Of a DNA stretch of 64,000 nucleotides, positions 34,587 through 46,533 are shown in pieces. Origin of the DNA: Pseudopyrenochaeta lycopersici (lineage: Eukaryota > Ascomycota > Dothideomycetes > Pleosporales > Pseudopyrenochaetaceae); the NCBI GenBank assembly GCA_003313425.1, contig NHZP01000017.1, positions 558,001-622,000 of the forward strand, given 5' to 3'. Made by a program: the position numbers and the translations under genes. The notes under the pieces are model-generated. The model was given only the letters and a program-made list of their open reading frames with translations, was not told where the DNA came from and made no database searches. Position 1 is the first letter of the stretch; each line of letters begins with the position of its first letter.

Positions 34587-36280
34587 TCATGCTTCAGCAA
34601 CCTCCTCGGCACCAGCGCTCGCAGTCAGCATGTCCACCATCCCTCTCACGCTCCACGCAATCTGACTCGCCTCCACCGTTACCTTGACCCGCTGCATCAG
34701 CGCATCTACCAAGCCGTCAATCTCTTCACTTCGCCCCAATTGATCAGCGTACAGATCGAGAACGACCAGAGCCACGTCAGTGGTCAGCCTCGTGATGCGG
34801 TAGTCAGGGATATTCTTGATGAGCCAGCGCAGAATGGGCTGCAAAGTTACTTCGTCGCGGTTGAGCAGCGCTGTTCGAAGCGCACTGCGGTGCCGAAGTG
34901 CGGTGAAGAGGGCAAGAGATTGTTCGCGGGCATTGTTGTCCTGTTTTCATAATCAGTGTTCTGCTATGGTCGATGGAATGGCGAGAGAATATTCACCTTC
35001 AAGTCCAATACCATATCCAACGCCTTGGCATATTGTCCAGCCCTCAGGGCATGCGCCCACGCCTGTCCAGTATTAATCTTTCCCCTCGCGTTGCCTTCAA
35101 TGACGATGTCTGCGCTTTCGCCTGTGAAGTCCTTGCCGCGAATTCTCTTCTCCCATCCGGCACCCCTCTTTCTTTTCTTGTTCTTTGCGTCATATTCCTC
35201 GATCTTGCCCTCCATGAGAGCTTTCATTTCCTTCTCCCTCTCGCGAGCCTGCGCCTTTTGCTCACCCGAAAGATGCGTTTTGATAGATAAGAGGCCAGAC
35301 TGCATGCCAACGGCTATGTGCTTGTCCTCTTTCTGACTAGGGATGACACTAAGAGAGAGGATAGGCGAGGGGTATTTGAGGCCGCCTACAACGTTCCAGC
35401 CAGTTGTTTCAAAGACTTTAACGTGGCCATCGAGGGCACCGCTGAGAAGGCGTTCGCCATTGTTTGCCAGGGAGAGCGCGGTAACCGTCTTTTGATGATT
35501 CCGCAGCATGTGAATTGGCTTTGCTGCCACAATGTCCAGCACGCTAATCACATTGTCGGCGGTTGCGAGAACGGCGGTGCCCGAGGGCATCGGTAGGACG
35601 GCTTCGATAGGCGCGGCGTGCTTGAATACCATGACTGCTTTACCGCCTGCTCTTGAATCCCACAGTCGCACAGTCTGGTCGTAACTGCCCGAGACCAGGA
35701 GCCCACTCTGCGCCGGCATGAAGGTACCGCAGCGCACATAGTCCTGATGTCCATCGAATGTGGTCATGCTCTTGTCACTTGGGAGATCCCAAAGTCGCAC
35801 TGTCCTGTCATCTGAACAGCTCATGAGGTTGGTGAGGTCCGAAGGGTGCCATTGCGTGACCCAGACGGGCTGCTTGTGCTCCTTCCACGTCTTCAAAATT
35901 GCCCTGCTCTTCACATCAAATGCCTGAATCGCGCCGCTATCTCCTCCAGCTAACAGTATTCTGCCATCTTTGCGAATGCTTCCTGAATGCGCAATGTCGT
36001 CGACACCAAATCGCGATATCGTCTTGACCACTTTTCGGGTTTTCGAAGAGAAGATCTGGACGCGAGATCCAGTGGTGACAGCAAACAATTCCTGTGCCGC
36101 AGAGAGGGAGTTTGAGGGCGGTGGCGGTGGTATTGAGATATGGGTTACTGGCGAGGAATGCTGCGATGGGTCGAGTCGCACCTCTGAGGCGAAAGAGTTC
36201 CAGTACTTTTGCTCAGACGTGAGGTTGGAAGGGCCTTTTGGCAGCTTCAGCGGCTGCACTAGCTGAACTTCTGCGGCCAT
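34587..36280 (-). CDS. UTP15: UTP15-type small-subunit processome WD40 protein
   Basis: Nucleolar component of the t-UTP/UTP-A complex of the 90S pre-ribosome, needed for 35S pre-rRNA transcription and processing. Exons 34997..36280 and 34587..34940 (phase 0), 545 aa. The start MAAEVQLVQPLKLPKGPSNL at 36280 matches the family better than the in-frame ATG 22 codons upstream. WD40 repeats cover roughly residues 45-330 (SCSDDRTVRLWDLPSDKSMT and VSGSYDQTVRLWDSRAGG are clear blades). A basic segment (NKKRKRGAGWEKR) leads into the helical UTP15 C-terminal domain, which continues in exon 2 (NNAREQSLALFTALRHRSAL, LQPILRWLIKNIPDYRI). Shares a 0.56-kb divergent promoter with the homeobox gene. Confidence 0.94.
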
Positions 36281-36838
36281 TGTGTATTGCGGAGAGCGAT
36301 CGTGGGCGACGACGTGAAGCTGTTCGCAGTGGTGGCATGTCGGCATGCGATGACTTTTTTAGTGGAGCATGCAAGAGAGCAGGTACGCTAGCCTGAGCGG
36401 GACGTGGCGCCTTTCTCCTCCCGAAGCCCGCCAGCCTGGGTAAATCAAATACGCCGAGTTTCACCTTTCAATCACAAAGGCCTTCGACTGATAGCTTTCG
36501 AATCTTCCGTCACACTCTCAAGTCAAGATCCTGTATCTTGTACAACTATTCATAGGCTAACCAAGAGATCCTGTCGGACAAATAGCTTGCGCTGACTATT
36601 CTGGGCTAGCGCTGGACGCCTCGGTGCCTACGAGATCTCCGCACCCTCCTCATCAATGCCAGCCGCATCACGTCTCATCTCGTCCATGTTGAGGCACCAC
36701 CTTCACCCTGCTATGCTACACCCACTTCTTCCACGCTTGTTTCCGCGACGAACTCTCATTAAGCCATTAATGGTTGACTGCCTCACGCCCGGATAAGCCG
36801 CTTTGGACTCCGCCTGCCGCCAACTGTACCCCGTGATC
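36281..36838. other. Divergent intergenic region, 0.56 kb
   Basis: Upstream of UTP15 (minus) and the homeobox-C2H2 gene (plus). No separate gene seen. Confidence 0.55.
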
Positions 36839-39623
36839 ATGGCGACCACGTTTGATAATCTGGACGAGTTCTTCGACTTTGCCGCCCTAGAACATGATCG
36901 CAGCCTTCACCACACTAATGAGTCTCGGCAGCACCAGTCTGAGCCGTTTGCCCTTTCGCAAGATGTCGTGGCTATGGACTGGGCGCCGACCGATTTCACA
37001 ACCATTTGCCCTTCGGACTCATTATTGCCCTACGACATGCATATGCACAACGCGTTTGGAGAAACATCTGTTGGCCAACATCATCAGCAGTGGCCGCTTG
37101 TTGACACTCCTGGTCAGTCATCATCCACAGGAGATGATAGCATCGACTCACCTGCGAATGCTACTTGGCAAGTGGAGGGCGCCACGATCGTCAAACATCC
37201 AATCCATGGCCATGAATCTCACCCCGCCTTTTCGCCTTCATCATCATTCCCTGCACGTGAGCATCTAGATCTTATGGGTATTAATGATGAAGAAGGCTCA
37301 CCAGATGTCTTTGGTCTACCGCAAGGGCCAATCTTATCACAAATTGATCAATCAAGGTCTGATAGCAATAGCCCACCAACGCCGGAGGCTCCTTCTGTAC
37401 AACCTCGTACCCGGCCGGCTGCACCAATCCGCCAAGCCTCCTCCGCCAGCTGGAAGCCGGCATCTGCCAAGCGCAAAGGACCTCAAAGTCGCATCCCACT
37501 TGAAGCAAGACAGATCCTGGAGGATGAGTTTGCAGCGAATCCGTATCCTTGTTCCTGGGAGATGGACATTATTGCACATCAAGCCAATCTCGACGTGAAG
37601 AAAGTCCGAAATTGGTTCAACAATACCCGAGCTAGGAAAAAAGGAGAAGGTAGTTCATCCCCATTTTATTTATGCAGTGCTTATACTCACATATATAGAC
37701 TATCAATCGGCGATTCAAGAGATGCCTAACGGTAGTACTCGGTCACTGACCTCAAAGCTCTCGAGAGACAGTTTAGATGCTCTTGAAAAGCATGCCGATG
37801 AAGCGACTCAAACGCCACAACCACCGCTGGCTGTGTATCTGGCGCAGTCGTATCAAGAAGAGGCAGTCGAGCTCTCTGCCGTGCAAGCAGCTATCGATAA
37901 TGGCTCTCTCAGTGGAAGTGGTGACTTTGAAAACGATACGTGGTCAGATTCAAGAGGAGGACGAAGAGGCTCTGTCATGACTTCAGTCGCGTCTTCTGAA
38001 GGCACGGCGCCAACGACATATACGGTGTCATCAAGCGGCAGTCGTAGCAACATCTCTTCATTTGGTCGAGACCGAAGACGTGGTCGAAGGCGCATGGCCT
38101 GGAAGGAGTCGCCCTATACCCGCCAGAAGTTCAATGGCGTCAACAGCGCTGGCGAACCACAACAAGATCTTCCCTTCTTTTGCACCTTTTGTCCTCGAGC
38201 CTTCAAAACGAAATATGAATGGATCAGACACGAAGATTCGGTACACGCACTCAGAACAACTTGGATATGTTGTGACACAAAGAGTTCTTTACTCCAATCG
38301 TGCCCTTTCTGTGGCCAAGCAGATCCTGACGATGCTCACATGGCTGCGCACAAGTACCAACAATGCCAACATAAGCCTGAGTCGCAAAGGACTTTCTATC
38401 GCCGCGACCACTTCGTTCAGCACCTCCATCATGTTCACTTTGCGAACGCAAAACATCCGTCAGTCCGTGTCGGCTGCCAGGCTCGACTGATGGCTACGGA
38501 GGGTAACAACTTTGGATGCAAGGATCTTGCCATGAAATGGCGCCGCTTTGGTGCTCCGATGAAGCGCGACGATCCAATGTTGCATTGTGGCTTCTGTGGC
38601 AAGAGGTCGAAAGACTGGTCCGAACGGTGTGAACATGTCGCTGAACATCTCATTGCTCGTGAACTCGACCGCTCCGTTTGGTGGGGTGAGCGGAAGGAGA
38701 ACCACTTGGAGAACCTATATTCTGCGTCGCCCTTCGAGTCTTTCCGATGTCGCTATTGTCTCAAAGTCTTCACTGATGTGCAAGCCATGAACCAACATTC
38801 GCATTGCAAAGTCTGGAGCTGTCGATTTCTACGGAATTTTGATGACGTCGCCGCTGATAATGCAGGACCGCCTCTGTGTCCTGACTTCCCATCCGCAAAG
38901 GCACACCATTGCCACCTTTGTGGCGCTGGTTACCGAACGTTTCATGTCGAACATGCTCAAAACTACCACCGCTACCGCTCATGCAATCAAGAATTCTACA
39001 CATCAGAAGAAGCCTTTCTTCAGCATTTGCATAACTTCCATGGTGCATCTCACCCTGCGCTTTTGCAAGGGAGCTCCGTAATCGAGCAGAGTTTCATGCG
39101 CAACAAAGGAGCCTCGTTTGAGCCTGTAGAATTCAACGAGAGCTGGCAGCCCTGCCTCATGGAACTCGACGTCAACCCACTCGGTCCCTTCATCGTTGAC
39201 AAGGCTGTGGCAACGCTACCGACCAGCGAGAAGAAGGACCAGACGCATACGAAGAAGCAACCTCCTGCGCGCAAGAAGGCTCGCGAAGAGCCACAACACG
39301 CACCAACAGGACCTACCAAAACTCAACGACAGCGAAATGATACCACTACGTCGAAGACTGAAATTAACAGCCCCCGCTTCTTTCGCCTTAGCACCTATGT
39401 GCCATTCCTTTCATCGCGCATCTTCTACTCGCACAATGCCAAGCCATCAGGACTTCCAAGAGATAATCAAGCTGTTCTCGAGGAGATGCCGAAGCCGCAT
39501 ATCGCGTCCTTGGTGATGACCGCAGGCCTTGTCAGCATGGCGGCTGTCCGATTGGCTATTAAGCCTGAGAAACAGGGTGCTAGCGGTATGATGGAACTCA
39601 CGCTTGGAGACGACGACACTTGA
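36839..39623 (+). CDS. Homeobox and C2H2 zinc-finger transcription factor
   Basis: Nuclear regulator combining two DNA-binding modules. Exons 36839..37649 and 37699..39623 (phase 1), 911 aa; start MATTFDNLDEFFDFAALEHD. An acidic/aromatic N-terminus is followed by a homeodomain of the KN/TALE-like type at about residues 209-270 (helix 3 KKVRNWFNNTRARKKGE; intron directly after it). Cys/His-rich segments occupy about residues 430-745: FFCTFCPRAFKTKYEWIRHE is a canonical finger, followed by irregular ones (CPFCGQ, CGFCGKRSKDWSERCEHVAE, CRYCLKVFTDVQAMNQH, CHLCGAGY). The tail is Lys/Thr-rich with a hydrophobic segment near the end (ASLVMTAGLVSMAAVRLAI). This homeobox-plus-C2H2 architecture is a known Pezizomycotina class linked to development; targets unknown. 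Confidence 0.92.
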
Positions 39624-40309
39624 ATGGGTCTTATTACTTCGCTTTGTCGACGAACGGACAGAATCGAACACATCCTACTCCACATGAAACTTATCAGCCG
39701 GCTGTTAAACATTTTACAGCCAACAAGGAAGCAACATGGCATAATTAACGGAGCTGAGGATTTTTTTGAACGCATCCACTCGATCGGTTAGGGATTCCAT
39801 ACATTCCTCACTCTTCCCGATGACTTTTCAATTGCGCCATCGCTCGCATTCACGAGAGCTATAAGCTTCGACTCCTTCCCATTGCGCAACGCAGCAGATA
39901 TGTGGCCAAAATGAGTTGCAAGACTCACAGTTACGAAAGTAATTGCTGGCCAGCACTCCTTCGAGCTTTCGGTGTCCGCACATAGCTGTTGGCAACTGTG
40001 TGTAAGCCCCATATCAAACTCAATGTCAATGCAGGATAGTATGACAGCAGCAGAGTTGCTCAAGCATGTTGAGATACGATTGCTGAGATCCAATCTGCCG
40101 CGCATAGGCACCATTATTATCACAGCAGAGGGGGTTGGAGTAGTTAATTTAGGTACGCAACATGGTAGAGAGAATTCCCATGGAATATATGTATATATAA
40201 TGATTTAATGATTACTTCAAGCCAAAGGCTGCTCTCAGTATTCGTTGAATGTAGCGTGCCATACCATTTCCCATGCGCGAAGCATCATCTAACATAGCAA
40301 CAAGTCTAA
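39624..40309. other. Intergenic, 0.69 kb
   Basis: Convergent 3' flanks of the homeobox gene and the carboxypeptidase gene. A 111-codon minus-strand ORF (39788-40123) has no recognisable family and is not called. Confidence 0.45.
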
Positions 40310-41708
40310 TCAGTTGTCCCAGACATTGTTCAACAACCACAATTGCCCCGCCCATTGCTCTTTGACAACAGGCCAAATTTCCGCTGGAGGCAAGACAAAG
40401 CCACCACCTGCTTGATCAATGGGACTCAACTCCAATGTCCATGAATGATTTGCACCACGCTGTGCATAATGATGATCTCTGGAATTACCAGTTGAGAAAT
40501 AAAGAATTTGGCAACCAGGTCCGAACTCATATGTGCTATTCCTCGTACTCGCACTCTCGATAGCCCGCGCTGTTCCGCCTGCGACTTCAAGCATACGAGG
40601 CAGGGACTCTGGAAGCGGATCGCAGGTATACCCGTAAGGCGTCAGGATCAGCTGGCTGTACGAGTGAAAGTCAATGAACGACCGTATCCCCGCGCCGGTG
40701 TTAGATAACTGTGCAGAAAGGCCATCAAGAGCTTGGTTCTCTGGCGTATCGCCTGGCGCGAGTCCGCGATAAGTCTGTCCGCAGGGATCGGGCGTTGAGC
40801 CACCTTCCGGGGGCTGCGCGTCCCATTCGAACTTCCAGTTGCGGTTGCCGTCAGTCCCGATGCAGGTACTGTTGGTAGTTGGTCGTGGCTGACGATTCTT
40901 GCGCCAGAGACGGTCGTTCGTCTGCGTGTAGACGAAGCCGTCGGGGTTGTGAAACGGGACGAGGTAAAAGTCGTAGTAATCCAAAAAGGCTGTCACGTTT
41001 GCATCTCCAGATTTGTATCCATCGATGAGCTGGTAGGCTAGGTATTCAATTACTATGATATCAAAAGTCAGCGTCGTGATGTTAATTGCTTGCTTGGGTT
41101 CCGGCTTTACCCATCGTTGATATCCACTCTCTAGCGTGCACGGTGGCATGCCATAGAATGACAGGTTTCTCGATATTCTCTGCGCCATAGCCCTCTTGCT
41201 CCTCACCGTACAGATGATACGCATAAATCGTTCGATTCTCAAAGCTCTTTCCGATGGGAAATTTCTTTGAGTTCTTGGGGAATGCATGCACCAGATCATC
41301 CCAATACTGTAAGTGGTCTGCATACGGGTGGTACGTGTCGAACCAGGATAGATCCGGAAGCTCGCCACGCTTGTGTAGTGCAACATTGTAAGATGAGTCC
41401 TTGTCGGTGGAGCGAATATATTGTCCAAGGTCTGCGTTGACGAGGCGAGCTTTCAGACCAAGGGCATTAAAGGATTCAACTTCTTGGGGTGGGATAGCAA
41501 TGGACAATGTGTTCCGGATCGGATGGGTGTGATAGGTCGAGAAGCGCTCTGAAATATCACGAGCTTCTTGAGCGGAGGCTGGAGATACACTGTAGACATG
41601 ATACCCATCGTAGCTGACCTCTGCGTCCCGGGTGATCAATGTATGGCTATTTTGAGGGGTTGATGCTGCTGCCAGCGGGGCAAGCAATACCAAGTTTGAG
41701 ATTCTCAT
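40310..41708 (-). CDS. Secreted M14A metallocarboxypeptidase (carboxypeptidase A-like)
   Basis: Zinc exopeptidase that removes C-terminal residues from peptides outside the cell. Exons 41111..41708 and 40310..41052 (phase 1), 446 aa. Signal peptide MRISNLVLLAPLAAAS, then an activation propeptide (about 25-110, YDGYHVYSVSP ... ARLVNADLGQYI). In the catalytic domain the zinc ligands are H191 and E194 (HAREW, at the end of exon 1) and H329 (IDFHSYSQ); the substrate-binding pair is N269-R270 (GTDGNRNW) and the general base Glu is E407 (WTLELS). All expected catalytic residues are present, so it should be active. A TATAAAA box lies about 64 bp upstream of the ATG. Confidence 0.93.
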
Positions 41709-41771
41709 TTTGTCTTTTCGATCGACTTCGCAATGTCGATCCAGACGGCTGCGAAGGCACTTGGAACGCTG

Positions 41772-41778
41772 TTTTATA
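41772..41778 (-). promoter_or_regulatory. TATA box of the carboxypeptidase gene
   Basis: TATAAAA on the minus strand, 64-70 bp upstream of the ATG at 41708. Good match to consensus and distance. Confidence 0.55.
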
Positions 41779-42779
41779 CTTTCTCATCCCTGCTGTATCC
41801 TTATCTCCAGGCCCAGGGATATATGATGCAAATGTAGCTTCCTATTGCGATCCATACTAGAGTTTTGCCATGGAGTTGAGGGGAAAGACGCATATTCGTC
41901 ATGTCACTCACCTTGGCAACGAGGCTCGAATAGGAAGCTGGCGATACCTGGTATACTTCATTGTCTCGGCACTCTCTTGGCAAGTGGATGAGGACCTCTC
42001 TCCATACTTGTTTACATCTAGGAGCGTTGTCGGCATCCGGGGTATCGATATTACCCGTAACCCTAGCTCCTTAGTTCCCTTTTGTTCTACTATGCCAGAC
42101 GTCATACACAAAATATTGGCCGACGAGGCGGAGCAAAAATTTCTTCAGCAAAGTCCTATACTTTATACTTTGCGACTTGATAGCGCTTATAAACGACGTT
42201 TCTGTCTGGATTATGACCAGGTGTCGTACTTATTTGCGCGCGCGCGGTCGATACTTGAACCTCTAGGTAGCTGGCGTAAAGATGGGTTTAAGCAATGTCA
42301 AATAGCCACAAGGTACTTTAACCTACTTAATCTTCCCTTCCAGATCGCAAGACCCGATTGCTCCTTCGCTAATCTCGAAGTGAGTGCAGAGATCCTTTCT
42401 TATCACCAAATGATACAAGCAATGAGATCAGAATTATGCTAAAGATTGTAGTACCGATAGGCTATAGTCGTACGACCACATCGCCGTAAGCTCTGCAATG
42501 AGAGTATTTATGTCAGTCCATATAAAGTTGCGCGATAATGCACACTAGGATTTAGCGGAGAAAAGCGGGCGTTTCGGCGCCACGGACCGTGCTGTGAGCA
42601 CTAGTTCTCACAGAGAATATGCGGGGCATTAACCCATACGGCTCGTGAACGATTCGTGTTCGTCAACATTGTACATAATCGCCTACAAACACACATCACA
42701 GCCTCGATTGAGTGTCAAAGCTTGAGGCTTCCAGGATCTTGCTTTCAGTTTGCATATACGTACTTGAAAGCATTGCACC
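41779..42779. other. Intergenic, 1.0 kb, with an orphan ORF
   Basis: A 190-codon plus-strand ORF (41870-42442) is present. Its second half from the internal Met at 42092 looks protein-like (segment LYTLRLDSAYKRRFCLDYDQ), but I recognise no family and see no clear promoter, so it is listed only as a possible orphan gene. Confidence 0.3.
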
Positions 42780-44951
42780 ATGGCCATGAACAGGGTATGT
42801 AAACTATCTACTTAAGGGAAGTTGCATGGTGTTGATCTTAAGGACAGGACCCTCCATCGGGGTGGGATACGGAGGATAAGCACCTCATCGGCATGGTATA
42901 GTCATGATACGCATCGATGCTCTATGTCGATCTGATCCTGTGCGCAACAGCCACTCTCAGTCAGAGAAGATCCCCGTGCCGAAAAGTCTGGATATTTGAC
43001 GCGTATTTGCAAGCGATGTGCCGCCATCCCTTGGGCACAGCTTCCGGGGAACCCTCGCTACGCTGCCGAAGGAGATCTTCGTCCTGTGATCGAAGAACGA
43101 CGGCAAGATTTGAGCAAGTCGCCCTGCCGGGTGTGCCATCTCCTCGGGACGATCAAAGCATTTGGATGGCTCAAATTTATTGGATGTGTGCCTGCCCCGC
43201 CTGGAAGCCATTATAAAGGAAGAATATGCTTTTTCCCAGGTGAGGGCGTGTCTGTTCCGAAGGTTGCACATCCTGATCTATATGGTTATCTTGGAATTCT
43301 CGACAACCTTGAGATGAACCTACCTTTTCCTCAGCCAACTCTCGATTTCATAGATCTTGATATCGTTCGAGATTGGATAAAAGCCTGTACTGCATCCCAT
43401 AGTGCATCATGCCAGCCAGACGACACAGGAAAATTACAGGATCTGAGGGTAATCGATTGTGAAACCCAGCTCATATGTGCAGCGCCGGAAAAATGCGCTT
43501 ACATAGCACTATCTTACGTTTGGGGACCACCGTCCGAATTTGCAGAAGAAAAATACGTGTTTCCTTCACTCCCTTCTAAACGCTCACGCACAATTGAGGA
43601 CGCGATCTCAGTCACAAAGCGGCTTGGCTACCGCTATCTATGGGTCGACAGATATTGCATCAATCAGAATGATCCAGAGCATCAGATGCAGCAAATTCGA
43701 CAAATGGGCGCGATTTACTCTTCCGCTGATCTGACCATCGTGGCAGCCGCTGGTGAAGGGCCGAAACACGGTCTGCCTGGCATAAGTCTTCCAAGACGAG
43801 TGCCCATGCCGTGGGGCCAAGTTGTCGGCTCTGTTGCGTTGGTATATACCACTATTGCCGCTGCAGAATCTGTCTACAGTAATACTTGGGCATACAGGGC
43901 CTGGACCTTCCAAGAGGGATACCTATCACGACGGCGACTGTTTTTTACCGATTCAACAATGTTATATGTTTGCAATGAAGGCATGGAGGGCGATATAGCG
44001 CAACACGACTACATGCTCGGAGACATTCATGGCCACCGTACGCTTCAACTGTTCGTACCGTGGAATTCTCCGATGCCAGCACAGGACGACTGGAATGTCC
44101 AGAGTAAGAACTTGAATATCGCTGGAAGACATATGAAAGCTTTCAGTGAACGCCGTCTTACATACGGCTCTGATGCGCTCAATGCAATACTTGGTATACT
44201 CAATCACCTTTCGAAGAACGACGAAGACCCTGTCTACCACATATGGGGCGTGCCACTTGCACTCTATAGTAGAGAGCAACAGGGTATATCTATGCACCAC
44301 GAATCCTACGAGATTGCACTGAATTGGTACCATGAAGATCCCTGCCACCGACGCGACGGCTTTCCGACATGGTCATCCATCGCTTGGGATGGACCTACAC
44401 AGTACAGCTACCAAGATCAAATGATGGTGCCTGACGACATTAATCTGCGCATAATGAGTTCTGGGGGTTCTCTGACACTCGAGGAATACATGAAAAGCGG
44501 CCAGGTGTTGCGAGACTCAGGTTCAAGTAAAGCGCCTACAAGGCTCGAACTTGTTCAAGCTTCAACGATACCCATAAAACTAGCGAACATCAAGGAGGAC
44601 GACGTTGGAGCGATATTTCAACTCACAAACCATTTGGACGTTATTTCTCACGTCTCACTCGACCAAGTAGGACAGCCGCTAGATTCAACCTTCGTAGCCG
44701 TTGTTGTTTATCGAGACTATTCCAGCCGAAGGATGTCCTTCATAGTGCTTGCAAAAAGAGCAGATTATTATGAGAGAGTTGGTTTTATCATCTTCGACGA
44801 AGATGGTATCGAAGACTACAAGTTCAAACATGGTCGTGTGCGAGATCGAAAACGGGGGAAACCCATCACCGATGCTCAAATTCTAAAGCAGTCATTGGAG
44901 AGGCCCATCAAATTCATTAACGAACAGAAGCAGAACATAATCATAGCTTGA
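42780..44951 (+). CDS. HET-domain (heterokaryon incompatibility) protein 1
   Basis: Fungal allorecognition-type protein. The main exon has the full HET core: YIALSYVWGPPSEF (motif 1), GYRYLWVDRYCINQND (motif 2), IYSSADLTIVAAAGEG and YRAWTFQEGYLSRRRLFFTD (motif 3). An N-terminal Cys pair region precedes it (TRICKRCAAIPW ... SPCRVCHLLG). The frame is open from 42936 but has no ATG before MNLPFPQ, although the N-terminal Cys region is typical of the family. I propose a 15-nt first exon 42780..42794 (MAMNR, then GTATGT) spliced to 42951..44951, in phase 0. HET proteins trigger cell death on recognising non-self; the C-terminal half here is not a known NACHT, ankyrin or WD40 partner. The start is less certain than the domain. 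Confidence 0.88.
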
Positions 44952-45087
44952 TCTGATTCTGGAGCCCGGATAGCGAAATAGTGCAACGATTTGTTCATAT
45001 AAAAATAGAACAAATTACAATTATAACTATATACAAACAGAAGATCCGACACTCCGCCAACGCCTTCACTAAAGGCCTCTGACCATT

Positions 45088-45756
45088 CTAGTGAGGAACA
45101 GGCTCAGAGGTTTTGGGAGCATCCGTCAGCACAACAAAAAAACCTAGTGGGCAGAATTGATTGCTTTGCTTGAACAACAAAGTTGTGTCCTTCGAGCAAA
45201 GTGCTCCCGAAACTGTGACCTTCCCAATCCCTTGAGGAATACCGCATGGTGCAGAGTTGATGACATAGCTATTTCCCGGCTTCAGCGCTGGAGGCGGGAA
45301 CGGCGGGCTTGGACCAGGTCGTGGTTGCTTGTTGTATGTTATTTGTCCAGCCACAGCGCCAGCATTGATGTCGTAGCCAGTGAATGTGAATTTACCGCTG
45401 CCAGAGAACGCAAAGAGGCCTGGTGCTTGAAGAAGACTAGGGAAGTCGAAAACAACGCTGCAGATTTTCCCTTGCACGGTGTCTGAGTCGAGCACGAGGT
45501 TGAAAATTGTGCACTTATCGTTGGGTGTTATGGTTGCCCATTCGGTGGCGGGATAGGCTTTATTGGGTTTTTTTGCGCTGATCGGAACGAGAAGTGAGGT
45601 CGAAATGCTACCCTTTGGGAGCTTGCCATCGGGTTGAAATTTGTTGGCTGGGCACTTCCCGATGAGATTGAAAGTACGTGCATTGAGCGAGGGTGAGGTG
45701 GGCGCAGCGAACGCTAATGCCAGAAGTCCAGAGAGTATTGCAACAGTCTTCATCAT
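45088..45756 (-). CDS. Secreted protein with But2-type C-terminal domain
   Basis: A 222-aa single-exon protein, convergent with HET1. Signal peptide MMKTVAILSGLLALAFAAPT, then a beta-rich domain starting FNLIGKCPANKFQPDGKLPK and continuing through CTIFNLVLDSDTVQGKICSV, FSGSGKFTFTGYDINAG and a Pro-rich loop (PRPGPSPPFPPPALKPG). This spacing of Cys and Gly is typical of the But2 (ubiquitin-3-binding protein) C-terminal family common in fungal secretomes; the family name does not imply ubiquitin binding here. Two adjacent ATGs (45756 and 45753) are possible starts. A TATAAAG box at 45905-45911 fits. Function unknown, probably cell wall or extracellular. Confidence 0.82.
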   Translation of the reverse strand: MMKTVAILSGLLALAFAAPTSPSLNARTFNLIGKCPANKFQPDGKLPKGSISTSLLVPISAKKPNKAYPATEWATITPNDKCTIFNLVLDSDTVQGKICSVVFDFPSLLQAPGLFAFSGSGKFTFTGYDINAGAVAGQITYNKQPRPGPSPPFPPPALKPGNSYVINSAPCGIPQGIGKVTVSGALCSKDTTLLFKQSNQFCPLGFFVVLTDAPKTSEPVPH

Positions 45757-46533
45757 GACAAGGCGTGAGAGGTTGAGCCTTGGAACTAGGACACTGCAGT
45801 TGGGGTGTAGAAAATGAATAGGCTGGTGAGTTGAAGTAAATGGTATACTTGACTCGTGAAACTGAGCAGACCATGACCTAAATTCCTACCAACAGTCCCC
45901 ATCCCTTTATACATCTGCCGTGCCTCACCCATCGCACCTACTCAACGACCTATAGCTCGATTCTATAATCATAAGGTTTGACCAATACTCGTGTACCAAA
46001 CTCAGACCTCCGCTCCCCCTCGTGAATCCGGAGAATCCGCTCGCCCTCAGCTAGTCCATTAGTAGTTCTCTACTAAGCTCCAGGTCAATTTGTGAAGCAG
46101 TCCGTTCAGTTTATAGAACATGCCGGAAACGGTTAGTCGAGAACCATCGCAGGCGACAAAGATTCGGGTTCGCTTCTTGGCTTGTAGATGTGACCCACTG
46201 GCAAAGATGGAACTATCTGCGGTCTCACTTAGATAAATGGCGTGTCGGTTCCTGCATATCCAGTCAGCGATCTTTGAGATTCTCTAAGCGCGAAGTACTT
46301 GGTTGGTGACCCTGTTTCGATTAGCGAACATGATTCGGCACCCCGCATGTTTGCCGGTTAGCGCAATCTGTGGCTGCATAGAGGTCGTCCGATTGGACGC
46401 CTTTCATTGTGTAGCTTGACGGCTTCGGGATTGGAGATGTATCACGGAGAGATCGTGCGCATAAGTCCAGATGCGTTTATTGACAGCGTGAAAGCTATCC
46501 TACTTGAGATCGAAGTAGGAAAAGATGGTTCGC
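45757..46533. other. Intergenic, 0.78 kb
   Basis: Upstream region of the But2-type gene (TATAAAG on the minus strand at 45905-45911) and 3' flank of HET2. No gene seen. Confidence 0.5.

Noticed and set aside
40310..41428. 372-codon unspliced ORF covering the carboxypeptidase
   Set aside because: Its first part is out of frame with the true first exon and reads through the intron; the spliced 446-aa model restores all catalytic motifs.
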